A program made the translations under genes and the position numbers. Of a stretch of 11,236 nt of DNA, positions 1 through 6,646 are shown one piece after another. The stretch spans positions 1-11,236 of the forward strand of contig CAZEBW010000102.1 in the NCBI GenBank assembly GCA_964510205.1. Reading direction: 5' to 3'. A model generated the notes under the pieces. That model ran no database searches, was not told where the DNA came from, and saw only the letters and a list, made by a program, of their open reading frames with translations. Numbering within the stretch: position 1 is the first letter of the stretch; every line of letters begins with the position of its first letter. The DNA comes from CAZEBW01 sp964510205 (GTDB lineage: Bacteria > Chloroflexota > Anaerolineae > VGOG01).

Positions 1-51
1 CAAGATTCCAACTTCAGCGACGAACTTGCAGTTGGTTGCACATAATTTACG

Positions 52-843
52 CTAGCGCTTGGGCAACACCCTGAAGGTCTCCTCGATGTCTTCGAGCAAA
101 GCCAGGGTGGCCGCCTCGATCTGATCGAGGAACTTCTTCCCCTTCTCCACCGTGGCCTGGGTGGGATCGCCCCAGGTGCCGGACTCGGTGGCCCGGTAGA
201 CCGTGCCTGGGGAGGTCAGGAAATAGGCGGTGTGCACCGCGCCAGAGGAGGTGCGGATTTCGGGAAAGGTCGGGAACTCGGTGTTGGCCCGCTCCATGTC
301 CACCAGGTCGGCGTTGATGGCCAGGACGGCCGAAATCTCGCCCTCGTTGGCGTGCATCCCCTTGGCCAGGCTGACGTACTCGGCGGCTTGCTCCGGCGGC
401 AGGCCGTCCCAGTAGTTCACCGGAAAAGCCCTGATCCCCCCGGGCAACCACTCGGCAGCTTTGGCGCACCCGTAGGCGATGGCGTAGGTGTTGTCGAAGT
501 GGCCGTTGAGGAAGATGATGCGCCGGAAACTCGCCTCGGCGAAGGCGACACACAGGTCTTCGATGACGGCCAGAAAGGTATCAATGCGCAGGCTGAACTC
601 GCTGGTGAATCCCCGATGAGGGTAGGAAAGCGCGTAGCTGAGCGGGGGAGCCACAACCGCGCCGATCTTGGGGGCGACGCGCCGCGCTATCTCCTGGGGA
701 ATCAGCACGTCCGTGGAGATGGGCCCCGCGGGGCCGTGCTGCTCCATGGAGCCCACCGGCACGATCACCGTGTCGTGATCCCTCAGGAACTCTTCGACCT
801 CATGGTTCGTCATTTCGGCCAAGAACACAGTGGTTGGCTTCAT
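52..843 (-). CDS. Creatininase-family metallohydrolase
   Basis: A 263-residue cytoplasmic protein of the creatininase/MftE-like fold, a normal length for the family. Members bind two divalent metal ions and hydrolyse cyclic amide, formamide or peptide bonds. The N-terminal signature VPVGSMEQHGP places probable metal ligands at Glu34 and His36, with Asp45 (STD) following. NGHFDN (113-118) matches the family NGH motif with His115; Asp117 sits where creatininase itself has a ligand Glu. HANEGE (164-169) matches the conserved HAGE segment. The frame stays open 26 codons upstream of Met1, but the start at 843 is preferred: it has AGGAG four bases ahead, and the extra residues are not family-like. 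The stop is TAG. It is the last gene visible in the cluster, 93 bp after the MttB-like gene. Family assignment is firm. Creatinine as substrate is not shown, since most family members in sugar operons have unknown substrates. Confidence 0.9.
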   Translation of the reverse strand: MKPTTVFLAEMTNHEVEEFLRDHDTVIVPVGSMEQHGPAGPISTDVLIPQEIARRVAPKIGAVVAPPLSYALSYPHRGFTSEFSLRIDTFLAVIEDLCVAFAEASFRRIIFLNGHFDNTYAIAYGCAKAAEWLPGGIRAFPVNYWDGLPPEQAAEYVSLAKGMHANEGEISAVLAINADLVDMERANTEFPTFPEIRTSSGAVHTAYFLTSPGTVYRATESGTWGDPTQATVEKGKKFLDQIEAATLALLEDIEETFRVLPKR

Positions 844-936
844 GGGACTCCTCTCTTGATGTCGTTGAAAACAACCCGAACAAGCTCGGGACTCCGCAGC
901 TCTCAATCGAGCAGCTCGCAAAATGACGCTGTCGAG

Positions 937-2376
937 CTATGCGTTGGTGATAAGTTCTCTCCTCGCGGTGGCTACGATCCCGTCCATCTCGCCAGCCAGG
1001 TTGGGGTCTATGGGCTCAGGCAAGTGTTCGGAGAGGATCTGCCGCTTCTTCTCGCGCGCCCTTTGGACCATCACCTTGGCGCCATCCTCCCACCAGCTCT
1101 GCCAGTCGCGGCGGTCGAAGAGGTCGGGGGACCACAGCTCCCGCCGAAAGTGGGTCACGGTGTGCCTATCGGCCAGGAAGTTGCCGCCGATCCCTACCCT
1201 CTCGATGACCTCCAGGGCCAGAGTCTCCCTGTTGACGGCGAAGCCGCGCAGGATGCGCTTGACGTAGGCCGCCATCTCGTTGTCCACGATGAGTTGCTCC
1301 AGGCTGGCCGCCTGATCGGCCCCGGCGATGCCCATGTGGCCGAAGGTGTCGGCGCCAGCCAGGGCGCCCATCAGCAGGGTCATCCCTCGCTCCAGGCCCG
1401 ATTGGGCATCCACCAGCTTGCTGTCCCCCAGGCCCACGTTAATGTAGGATGGCAAGCCATAGTGTTGAGCCACCTGAGCCATGGCCACGGCCATCAAACC
1501 CTGTTCGGGTGAGCCAAAACTGATCTGCATGGTGCGCAAGTCCATGATGTGCGGGATGCCCCCGTAGCACACCGCACAGCTAGGGCCGAAGAGCTGGACG
1601 ATGACTATGCCAGCCAGGATCTCGGCGTTCTCCTGGGCCAGGGTGCCCGCCAGCGTGGCCGGGCCTGTGGCCGCCGCCTGGACCATGGGGGCGAAGAAGA
1701 GGGGCAGGCCGTATCGGGCGCAGGTTACCAGGATTTCCAGCCCGGTCTCGGCAAAGCGCAGGGGGCTGATGGGCTCCACGAAGCCGGCGATCATGGGATA
1801 TTGGCGATGGGCCTCGGCGCCGCCCATCACCGCCTCGTAGATCTCCAAGATGTAGTGGAGGGTGGTGCCGTTGGCCACCCAGACGTGGGTCGGCTTGCTA
1901 GTGCCTTTCACCAACTCCGCTGCCATCCACACGTCGCGGATGGGGGTCGGGATGTCGAGCGCCATGCCCAGGGCGCCCACGATGTTGATGTGCTCCAGGG
2001 CATCGCCCACCAGGATGCCGCGCCCGGCATCCTCGCTGGTGGGATCGCGCCGCGGCCCGCCAGCCTCCTCAACCCATGAGAACTGCCCAGGGCTGGAGAC
2101 CAGGACGAAATCGCCGTAGCCGAAGCGGGCCGTCTTCGCCCTGCCCCGGCCGTAGAGGGTGAACTGCTTGCCAGATCCCTCAAGGGCGTCAGCCACCAGG
2201 TCCTCTGGAATCCTGGCCACCTCACGTGAAAAGTCAACGCTGGCACCGGCCTCGGCCAATACCTGTAGCACCTCCGCGTTGGGTATCTGAACTCCCACGT
2301 CGCGGAGGATGGCGAGGGAGGCGTCGTGGATGGCCGAAATCTCTGCCTCGCTCAACACGGACAACCTATCTGTCAT
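937..2376 (-). CDS. MttB-family (trimethylamine methyltransferase-like) protein, non-pyrrolysine
   Basis: A 479-residue protein of the MttB/COG5598 superfamily, close to the usual 470-500. Characterised members transfer a methyl group from a quaternary amine (trimethylamine, glycine betaine, proline betaine, carnitine) to a corrinoid protein. Family features include the N-terminus LSEAEISAIHDASLAILRDVGV (positions 8-29), the GLGDSKLVDAQSG segment (315-327) and the C-terminal block from GGNFLADRH to ELWSP (397-417). No in-frame TAG interrupts it, so it resembles the non-pyrrolysine MtgB/MtpB-type branch; its own terminator is TAG. The start is ATG with AAGGAG four bases upstream. No corrinoid-binding protein or corrinoid:folate methyltransferase is in the window, so either the partner is elsewhere or the protein does something else. 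It follows the Gfo/Idh gene after a repeat-filled 277-bp gap, so it may be separately expressed. The family is sure; the substrate is unknown. Confidence 0.92.
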   Translation of the reverse strand: MTDRLSVLSEAEISAIHDASLAILRDVGVQIPNAEVLQVLAEAGASVDFSREVARIPEDLVADALEGSGKQFTLYGRGRAKTARFGYGDFVLVSSPGQFSWVEEAGGPRRDPTSEDAGRGILVGDALEHINIVGALGMALDIPTPIRDVWMAAELVKGTSKPTHVWVANGTTLHYILEIYEAVMGGAEAHRQYPMIAGFVEPISPLRFAETGLEILVTCARYGLPLFFAPMVQAAATGPATLAGTLAQENAEILAGIVIVQLFGPSCAVCYGGIPHIMDLRTMQISFGSPEQGLMAVAMAQVAQHYGLPSYINVGLGDSKLVDAQSGLERGMTLLMGALAGADTFGHMGIAGADQAASLEQLIVDNEMAAYVKRILRGFAVNRETLALEVIERVGIGGNFLADRHTVTHFRRELWSPDLFDRRDWQSWWEDGAKVMVQRAREKKRQILSEHLPEPIDPNLAGEMDGIVATARRELITNA

Positions 2377-2388
2377 ACTGCTCCTTCA

Positions 2389-2406
2389 TGTCATTGCGCA
2401 ATGACA
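2389..2406. repeat. Perfect 18-bp palindrome just upstream of the MttB-like start
   Basis: TGTCATTGCGCAATGACA is its own complement. It equals two copies of the end sequence (G)TCATTGCG of the adjacent element at 2415-2497 placed tail to tail, so it may be a collapsed copy that lost its centre. It lies two bases upstream of the AAGGAG ribosome-binding site of the MttB-like gene and could fold into a 7-bp stem that affects translation. Confidence 0.75.
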
Positions 2407-2414
2407 CATAAGCC

Positions 2415-2497
2415 GTCATTGCGAGCCCCATAGGGGCGAAGCAATCTCCGCCTGCGCAAAAGGAGACTGCTTCGTCGCTATCGCTCCTCGCAGTGAC
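2415..2497. repeat. MITE-like imperfect inverted repeat
   Basis: Left arm 2415-2449, beginning GTCATTGCGAGCCCC, pairs with right arm 2462-2497, ending CTCGCAGTGAC, around a 12-base loop. About four in five positions pair. The ends (GTCATTGCGA) and core (GCGAAGCAATCTCC) match a widely dispersed intergenic element whose false minus-strand translation contains LRGAIATKQSP. There is no transposase; it would be a non-autonomous element. It lies between the oxidoreductase and MttB-like genes. Confidence 0.8.
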
Positions 2498-2532
2498 AGA
2501 GCGGTCAGAGCCATCCGCAAGCCCCAAAGTTC

Positions 2533-2566
2533 AACAGCCCTTCGTTCAGCTAGCCAAAGGGCTGTT
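2533..2566 (-). other. Terminator-like hairpin without a T-run
   Basis: AACAGCCCTT (2533-2542) pairs perfectly with AAGGGCTGTT (2557-2566) around a 14-base loop, downstream of the Gfo/Idh stop (2654). On the minus strand it is followed by GAACTTTGG rather than a run of T, so intrinsic termination would be weak. It may mark a partial transcript end before the MttB-like gene. The rest of this 277-bp gap (2567-2653) shows no further structure or promoter that I can support. Confidence 0.5.
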
Positions 2567-2653
2567 TCCTGCAAACGATGAACGAACTCCTCTCCAAGGC
2601 AGCGTCTCAACGCTATCTACCCAAGTTCCCTCGAGTTCCTCACGCTTGTCAGT

Positions 2654-3757
2654 TTAGCCCTCTCTGTACTCCCCAAACCACAAATCAATGGGCTTCTTCA
2701 CGCCCTTGGGGCGGAAGGGGAGTTCCACCTTGCAACCTGTGCGCGCGGACTCGTAGCCAGCGTAGAGCACCTCCTGCACCACCCGCCCATCCTCGCCGGT
2801 GGCCTGGGGCTCCTCCTTGCCCCGTACGCAGCGGGCAAAATGGGCCATCTCCTGGGGGAAGCCGTAGTTCCACAGCTCCTCGAAGACGGGATAGGTCCAG
2901 CCTTTGGTGCTGGGGGCCTTCTCCACAGCGTAGCCGTAGCCATGCTCGCTGAAAGTCGGCAGGGCGTTGCCCATGTGCAGGTTGGCATAGGTCACGCCGC
3001 CATCACCGTAGACCTCGATGCGGTCGTCCATGCCGCCGCGCCGCGCCCAGCTATTCTCCACCAGACCAAGCGCGCCGTTCTCGAACTCGAGGATGCAGAT
3101 GCTGTTGTCCTCGCCTTTAGTAATGTCGCCGTGGACATAGGTTCCCATCTGACATTGAACGGACTTGATGGCCGGCCGATCCAGGAACCAGTAGCAGAAG
3201 GCGACGCCGTGGCAGCCCATGTCCGTAAACACCCCGCCGCCAGAGCGCTCCACATCCCAAAACCATTCGGCGTGGGGACCGAAGTGCTTCTCGCTCTGCT
3301 TCACCATGTACACCTTGCCGAAAGCGCCCTGATCGGCCATCTCCTTGGCCTTGACGTATTTGGGAGTGAAGAAAAGCTCCTCGGCGTACATGAGGAGCAC
3401 GCCCTGCTTCTGGCAGGTCTCGACCATTTCGTCGGCTTCCTCCAGGGTCATGCAGAGGGGCTTCTCGCAGACCACGTGCTTGCCGGCGTTGGCGATGTCA
3501 ATGGTCATCTGGGCATGGAGGTAATTGGGGGCAGCGATGGTAACCATCTCGATGTCTTTTTCTTTGAGCATCTGGCGATAGTCGTGAAAAACGCGCGGAA
3601 TGCCGTACCGCTTGGCCAGCTCCTCGGGATGGCCCGGCGTCGGTGAGGCCACAGCCACGACTTCGGCCTCCTCTGGCATGATCTGGAACGATGCAGCGTG
3701 GATGTCGGCCTCGAATTGCGAGCCGATGATTCCAACTTTGACTTTGCCCTTGGCCAT
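2654..3757 (-). CDS. Gfo/Idh/MocA-family NAD(P)-dependent oxidoreductase
   Basis: A complete 367-residue cytoplasmic dehydrogenase. The family oxidises or reduces hydroxyls of sugars, inositols and related compounds. The N-terminal Rossmann domain (about 1-125) begins with VGIIGSQFEADIH, where the usual GxGxxG reads G-S-Q-F-E-A, so the second and third glycines are replaced. The EKP motif is at 98-100. The C-terminal domain carries GGGVFTDMGCHG (173-184), giving the catalytic-type Asp179 and His183 in the D-x-x-x-H spacing. There is no signal peptide. The start is ATG with AAAGGAG seven bases ahead; the stop is TAA. It lies 106 bp after the solute-binding protein, across two strong hairpins, and probably acts on the imported substrate or a product of it. 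It differs from the partial oxidoreductase at the right edge, so the cluster has two dehydrogenases of this family. Family call is firm; substrate and cofactor (NAD or NADP) cannot be read from sequence alone. Confidence 0.93.
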   Translation of the reverse strand: MAKGKVKVGIIGSQFEADIHAASFQIMPEEAEVVAVASPTPGHPEELAKRYGIPRVFHDYRQMLKEKDIEMVTIAAPNYLHAQMTIDIANAGKHVVCEKPLCMTLEEADEMVETCQKQGVLLMYAEELFFTPKYVKAKEMADQGAFGKVYMVKQSEKHFGPHAEWFWDVERSGGGVFTDMGCHGVAFCYWFLDRPAIKSVQCQMGTYVHGDITKGEDNSICILEFENGALGLVENSWARRGGMDDRIEVYGDGGVTYANLHMGNALPTFSEHGYGYAVEKAPSTKGWTYPVFEELWNYGFPQEMAHFARCVRGKEEPQATGEDGRVVQEVLYAGYESARTGCKVELPFRPKGVKKPIDLWFGEYREG

Positions 3758-3781
3758 TCTACGTCTCCTTTCACAATGGGG

Positions 3782-3817
3782 CCTGGGTAGACAGGCGGTA
3801 CCGCCTGTCTACCCAGG
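3782..3817. repeat. Perfect 36-bp palindrome after the solute-binding gene
   Basis: Two 18-base arms (CCTGGGTAGACAGGCGGT and its exact complement) meet with no spacer. On the minus-strand transcript this is a very stable stem between the lipoprotein gene (stop at 3864) and the oxidoreductase start at 3757. No T-run follows, so read-through is expected; it could shield the upstream message from 3' exonucleases, as REP elements do after malE. Its core resembles the palindrome at 8596-8622, pointing to one dispersed family. Confidence 0.9.
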
Positions 3818-3821
3818 TTGG

Positions 3822-3854
3822 AGAAACCAGGTTTCCCCCCAAAACCTGGTTTCT
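3822..3854. repeat. Hairpin with 13-bp arms directly after the solute-binding gene
   Basis: AGAAACCAGGTTT (3822-3834) and AAACCTGGTTTCT (3842-3854) are exact complements around a 7-base loop, CCCCCCA. It begins nine bases past the lipoprotein stop on the minus strand and is followed four bases later by the 36-bp palindrome. Similar GAAACC...GGTTTC elements recur in Chloroflexota genomes, in my recollection. It lacks a following T-run. Confidence 0.85.
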
Positions 3855-3863
3855 GAACTGATC

Positions 3864-5348
3864 TTACTTGTTCTTGGGATTGTTGGGGCTGGTGTCCAGG
3901 ATGCGCTGATGCAGCGTCGCGATCTGGTCAAGAGCATCCTTACAACTGATCTGCCCGATGTAGGCCAGGTTTATGAAGTTCTGCTGGATGTCGAGGAGCT
4001 GGGCGTACTCAGGGTACGTCCAGACATCGTAGCCCCAGCCTTCGGTAATGCTCTTCAGCGAGGCCCACTTGGCCGTGCCGGGCACCATCTGGTAGTCCAG
4101 CAGGTCAACGCGCGCCGAGGCGAAGCCGGCCCGACCATCGTCCACCAGCATCTTCTGCACGTCATAGGACATGTACCACTTCATGTACTCCCAGGCAGCA
4201 TCTTTCTGCTTGGAGAAGGCGCTCATGCCCATGCCCTGTGAGCCGTAGGTGGCGGCGCAGCGCTCCGGCCCGCACGGGAAGGGAGCGTAGGCCCACTTGC
4301 CGGCTGTCTGGGAGACAGCGGGATCGTCGTACGCGCCGGCGAAGCTGACCCAGGTGAAGGACATGGCGAACTTGTCGGTGAAGGCAGCACCGAGGATCTC
4401 GCTCACGAACCAGGTAGCCGTAGCAGGATCCACCACGCCCTCCTTGTAGAAGCGCGTGAACATCTCGCAGCCCTCGACAGCCTCGGGCGAGTTGATGATG
4501 CCCTGGGCCTGCCAGTTCTCCTCGTCCCAGAAGGCAGCGCCGTAGGAGACGTGGAAGGGCAGCCACTGCTGAGTGACGCCGTCGCTGATGCGGCAGGCGT
4601 ACCAGCCCATGCCGTAGCGGTCAATTTTGCCATCGCCGTCAAGATCCACCGTCAGCTTCTTGGCGGCATCCAGCAACTCATCCCAATTCGTGGGCGGCTT
4701 GGCGATCCCGTTCGCGTCCACGATGCCGGCTTCGACGAAAAGCTCTGGCTGGTAGCTGAAGATCATCGAGCCGATGGTCCAGGGGATGAAGTAGAGCGGC
4801 ACGTCGGTGTAGTCCTGCCAGTCCTTCTCGCCGGTCAGCACGGCGTTAGGCATCGGCCAGCGGCCGTTGTAGGTGGCGTAGGGCTGGACGAACATGGAGT
4901 TGTAGTCGAGGCCCTCTTTGTCGAAGTAGGAATCCAGTGGCTCGAAGCAGCCGTTCATCACCGCGCCGCCGTACCACTGGCTGTCGTACTCAAAGAGGTC
5001 GTAGTCGGAGCTCTGCGAGGCGCAGATCTCGCGCACCTTCGACTCCACGAACTCATAGGGCGGACCGGTGATCTCCACCTTGATGCCTGTGGCCGGCGTG
5101 AAATACTTGTCGGCGAGCTCTTGCTCCACTGGCGTCTGCGGCCAGGCCAGGCTGAGGATGCGCAGCACCTTTTCCTCTTTGGGAGGTGTAGCCGTCACCA
5201 ACACTTCCTTCTCCACCTCGACGGTGACTTGAACCTCTTTCTCAACGATCACTTCCTTCTCGACGACCTCTGGCGTCGCGGCAGCGCAGGCTACCAGGCC
5301 CAACAGCAATGCTGCCACAACACTTAGAATGAACAGCTTGGTTCTCAT
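3864..5348 (-). CDS. ABC transporter extracellular solute-binding lipoprotein (family 1)
   Basis: A 494-residue substrate receptor that would deliver the solute to the permease pair encoded upstream. It has a lipoprotein signal: Arg/Lys at 2-4, a hydrophobic core (5-18) and lipobox LVAC with Cys21 as the lipidated residue. The next stretch (about 25-55) is a Val/Glu/Lys-rich linker ending VTATPPKEE, a spacer typical of Chloroflexota lipoproteins, followed by the two-lobe domain. DLDGDGKIDRYG is the Asp-rich loop common in sugar-binding members, and aromatic residues are frequent, as expected for a carbohydrate pocket. An in-frame ATG at 5390 exists but lacks a ribosome-binding site, and its peptide comes from a short tandem repeat. 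The start at 5348 has AAGGAGGAGG eight bases ahead and opens directly into the signal peptide. The gene is last of the transport genes; strong hairpins after its stop may protect its message. The ligand is unknown. Confidence 0.94.
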   Translation of the reverse strand: MRTKLFILSVVAALLLGLVACAAATPEVVEKEVIVEKEVQVTVEVEKEVLVTATPPKEEKVLRILSLAWPQTPVEQELADKYFTPATGIKVEITGPPYEFVESKVREICASQSSDYDLFEYDSQWYGGAVMNGCFEPLDSYFDKEGLDYNSMFVQPYATYNGRWPMPNAVLTGEKDWQDYTDVPLYFIPWTIGSMIFSYQPELFVEAGIVDANGIAKPPTNWDELLDAAKKLTVDLDGDGKIDRYGMGWYACRISDGVTQQWLPFHVSYGAAFWDEENWQAQGIINSPEAVEGCEMFTRFYKEGVVDPATATWFVSEILGAAFTDKFAMSFTWVSFAGAYDDPAVSQTAGKWAYAPFPCGPERCAATYGSQGMGMSAFSKQKDAAWEYMKWYMSYDVQKMLVDDGRAGFASARVDLLDYQMVPGTAKWASLKSITEGWGYDVWTYPEYAQLLDIQQNFINLAYIGQISCKDALDQIATLHQRILDTSPNNPKNK

Positions 5349-5356
5349 TTCTTGAA

Positions 5357-5366
5357 CCTCCTCCTT
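5357..5366 (-). promoter_or_regulatory. Strong ribosome-binding site deciding the solute-binding protein start
   Basis: On the minus strand this reads AAGGAGGAGG, eight bases before the ATG at 5348. It supports the lipoprotein start over the in-frame ATG at 5390, which has no Shine-Dalgarno match. It is among the strongest sites in the window, as expected for a binding protein made in excess over its permease. Confidence 0.85.
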
Positions 5367-5371
5367 ATTTT

Positions 5372-5392
5372 GATATTGGATATTGGGCATTG
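5372..5392. repeat. Three-unit 7-bp tandem repeat (GATATTG-type)
   Basis: Units GATATTG, GATATTG and GGCATTG lie back to back in the 79-bp gap before the solute-binding gene. Read on the minus strand they give CCAATATC-type repeats, which I recall as a common interspersed filler in bacterial intergenic DNA. It ends six bases from the ribosome-binding site and does not encode the start of the lipoprotein. Confidence 0.6.
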
Positions 5393-5427
5393 GCTAATCA
5401 AGCATTTGTCATAGGCACCTCCCTCTT

Positions 5428-6528
5428 TCAGCTAATGCGCTGGCCTGTGTTCTTGTCGAATACGTGGGCGAACTCTTGTTCGAAAGTCAGAAACACTTTC
5501 TGGCCCAACTGGGGTACGAACCCCAGATGATCCCTATCGGCTTGCATCTTCAGAATCTCTTCACCGAACTTCAGGCTCACAATCAGCTTATTGCTCTGCG
5601 GTTCTAATACGTACACTTCGGTGGGGATCGAGTCAGCTTCCGCCGTTTCGCTCAATTTGATATTCTCAGGCCGAAAACCAACGACCACTTCCTGGCTGCT
5701 GGCATCCTCCTCGATGCTCGCCGCCTTGGCTGAGGGCATGGTCAGCTTGAAAAGAGGATGGCGGACATACAGTTGCTCACCCTCTCGATTAAAAGTGCAA
5801 TCTAACAAGTTCATGCGGGGGGTGCCGACGAAGCCAGCTACAAACAGGCTTGACGGTTTCTCGTAAATGTCTTCCGGCGATCCTACCTGGTGAATGGTGC
5901 CTTCCTCCATCACGGCCACCTTGTCGCCAATAGCCTGGGCCTCCACCTGGTCGTGGGTAACGTAGACGGTCGTAATGCCCAAATCCATCTGGAGCTTCTT
6001 CAGCTTGGCCCTCATTTCGACCCGCATCTTGGCGTCCTGGCTGCCCAGAGGCTCGTCCATCAAGAACACCTTGGGGCGCCGCACCAGCGCGCGGCCCAGG
6101 GCCGCTCGCTGTTGCTGGCCACCGGAGAGCTGTTTCGGATACCGGTTCATGAGCGGCCCCATGTGCAAGAACTCGGTCATGGCGCTGATGCGGGCTTTGA
6201 TCTCCTCCTGAGGGAGCCTGGCCGCTATCAAGGGGAAAGCCCAGTTGTCCCTGGTCGTCATATAGGGATACAAGGCAAAACGCTGAAAGACCATGGCGAT
6301 ATCCCGGTCGCCGGGTGGCACGTCATTGACCAATTGGCCATCCATGTAGACACTGCCTTCGACGGGTTGGGTCAAGCCGGCGATGACCCGCAGGACCAAG
6401 GTCTTGCCGCATCCCGACGGCCCCACCAATGCGCAGAGTTCACCATCGTCTGTGGCGAGGTCAATATCCTTGAGCACATCTTGGTGATCAAATCTTACTG
6501 TTACATCTTCTAATCGAATGCTGGCCAT
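5428..6528 (-). CDS. ABC transporter ATP-binding protein, MalK/UgpC type (second of two)
   Basis: A 366-residue ATPase that would power the importer from the cytoplasmic face. Nucleotide-binding domain: Walker A GPSGCGKT (36-43), Q-loop Gln82, signature LSGGQQQR (134-141), Walker B VFLMDEP (154-160) with catalytic Glu159, and H-loop His192. The D-loop is unusual: LGSQDAK (161-167) instead of the LSNLDA/LSALDA consensus, although the Asp is kept. Residues from about 231 form the TOBE-type regulatory domain of MalK-like ATPases, with VVGFRPENIKLS and IPTEVYVLEPQSN. By ungapped hand count it matches the neighbouring ATPase at 137 of the first 240 positions, so the two are paralogues. The start is ATG with GGAG five bases ahead; the stop is TGA. 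It sits between the first ATPase (118-bp repeat-filled gap) and the solute-binding protein. A heterodimer with the first ATPase is the simplest reading, because there is only one permease pair. Confidence 0.95.
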   Translation of the reverse strand: MASIRLEDVTVRFDHQDVLKDIDLATDDGELCALVGPSGCGKTLVLRVIAGLTQPVEGSVYMDGQLVNDVPPGDRDIAMVFQRFALYPYMTTRDNWAFPLIAARLPQEEIKARISAMTEFLHMGPLMNRYPKQLSGGQQQRAALGRALVRRPKVFLMDEPLGSQDAKMRVEMRAKLKKLQMDLGITTVYVTHDQVEAQAIGDKVAVMEEGTIHQVGSPEDIYEKPSSLFVAGFVGTPRMNLLDCTFNREGEQLYVRHPLFKLTMPSAKAASIEEDASSQEVVVGFRPENIKLSETAEADSIPTEVYVLEPQSNKLIVSLKFGEEILKMQADRDHLGFVPQLGQKVFLTFEQEFAHVFDKNTGQRIS

Positions 6529-6551
6529 GTCGTCTCCGCTTCTACGAAACT

Positions 6552-6640
6552 CCTCCCCCTCACAGGGGGAAGTTGGGAGGGGGTGGGGTCTCTCAATGAA
6601 AGGCCCACCCTCCCCTAACCCCTCCCTCCGAGGGAGGGGA
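6552..6640. repeat. Inverted pair of GC-rich intergenic repeat units
   Basis: Two related units lie in opposite orientation, 6552-6587 and 6604-6640, and fill most of the gap between the two ATPase genes. Each holds a tight hairpin: 6554-6559 pairs with 6565-6570 (6-bp arms, 5-base loop), and 6619-6628 pairs with 6630-6639 (perfect 10-bp arms, 1-base centre). Each hairpin is followed in its own direction by a G-rich GTTnGGGnGGGG-type tail. Translated on the plus strand it gives PSQGEVGRGW and PSPNPSLRGRG, peptides I recognise as a frequent false-gene signature of a dispersed repeat. No T-run follows, so it is not a classical terminator. Confidence 0.7.
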
Positions 6641-6646
6641 AGCAGC

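Noticed and set aside
8..35. Possible terminator after the creatininase gene
   Set aside because: Only a 6-bp stem (CCAACT with AGTTGG) with a 16-base loop and no T-run follows the stop; too weak to call.
844..936. Promoter or structured leader before the creatininase gene
   Set aside because: Only a 5-bp hairpin (875-879 with 886-890) and no credible -35/-10 pair is visible; the 93 bp may be plain spacer.
232..1512. Long open frame of 426 codons on the plus strand
   Set aside because: It lies opposite the creatininase and MttB-like genes, spans both and their gap, has no family-like motifs and no convincing start; it is an antisense shadow of GC-rich codon use.
937..2376. Pyrrolysine-containing MttB
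   Set aside because: No in-frame TAG occurs within the gene; the reading is continuous from the ATG to the terminal TAG.
5349..5390. Longer start for the solute-binding protein at 5390
   Set aside because: The extra 14 residues come from the 7-bp repeat, there is no ribosome-binding site before it, and the signal peptide begins at the ATG at 5348 with an excellent site.
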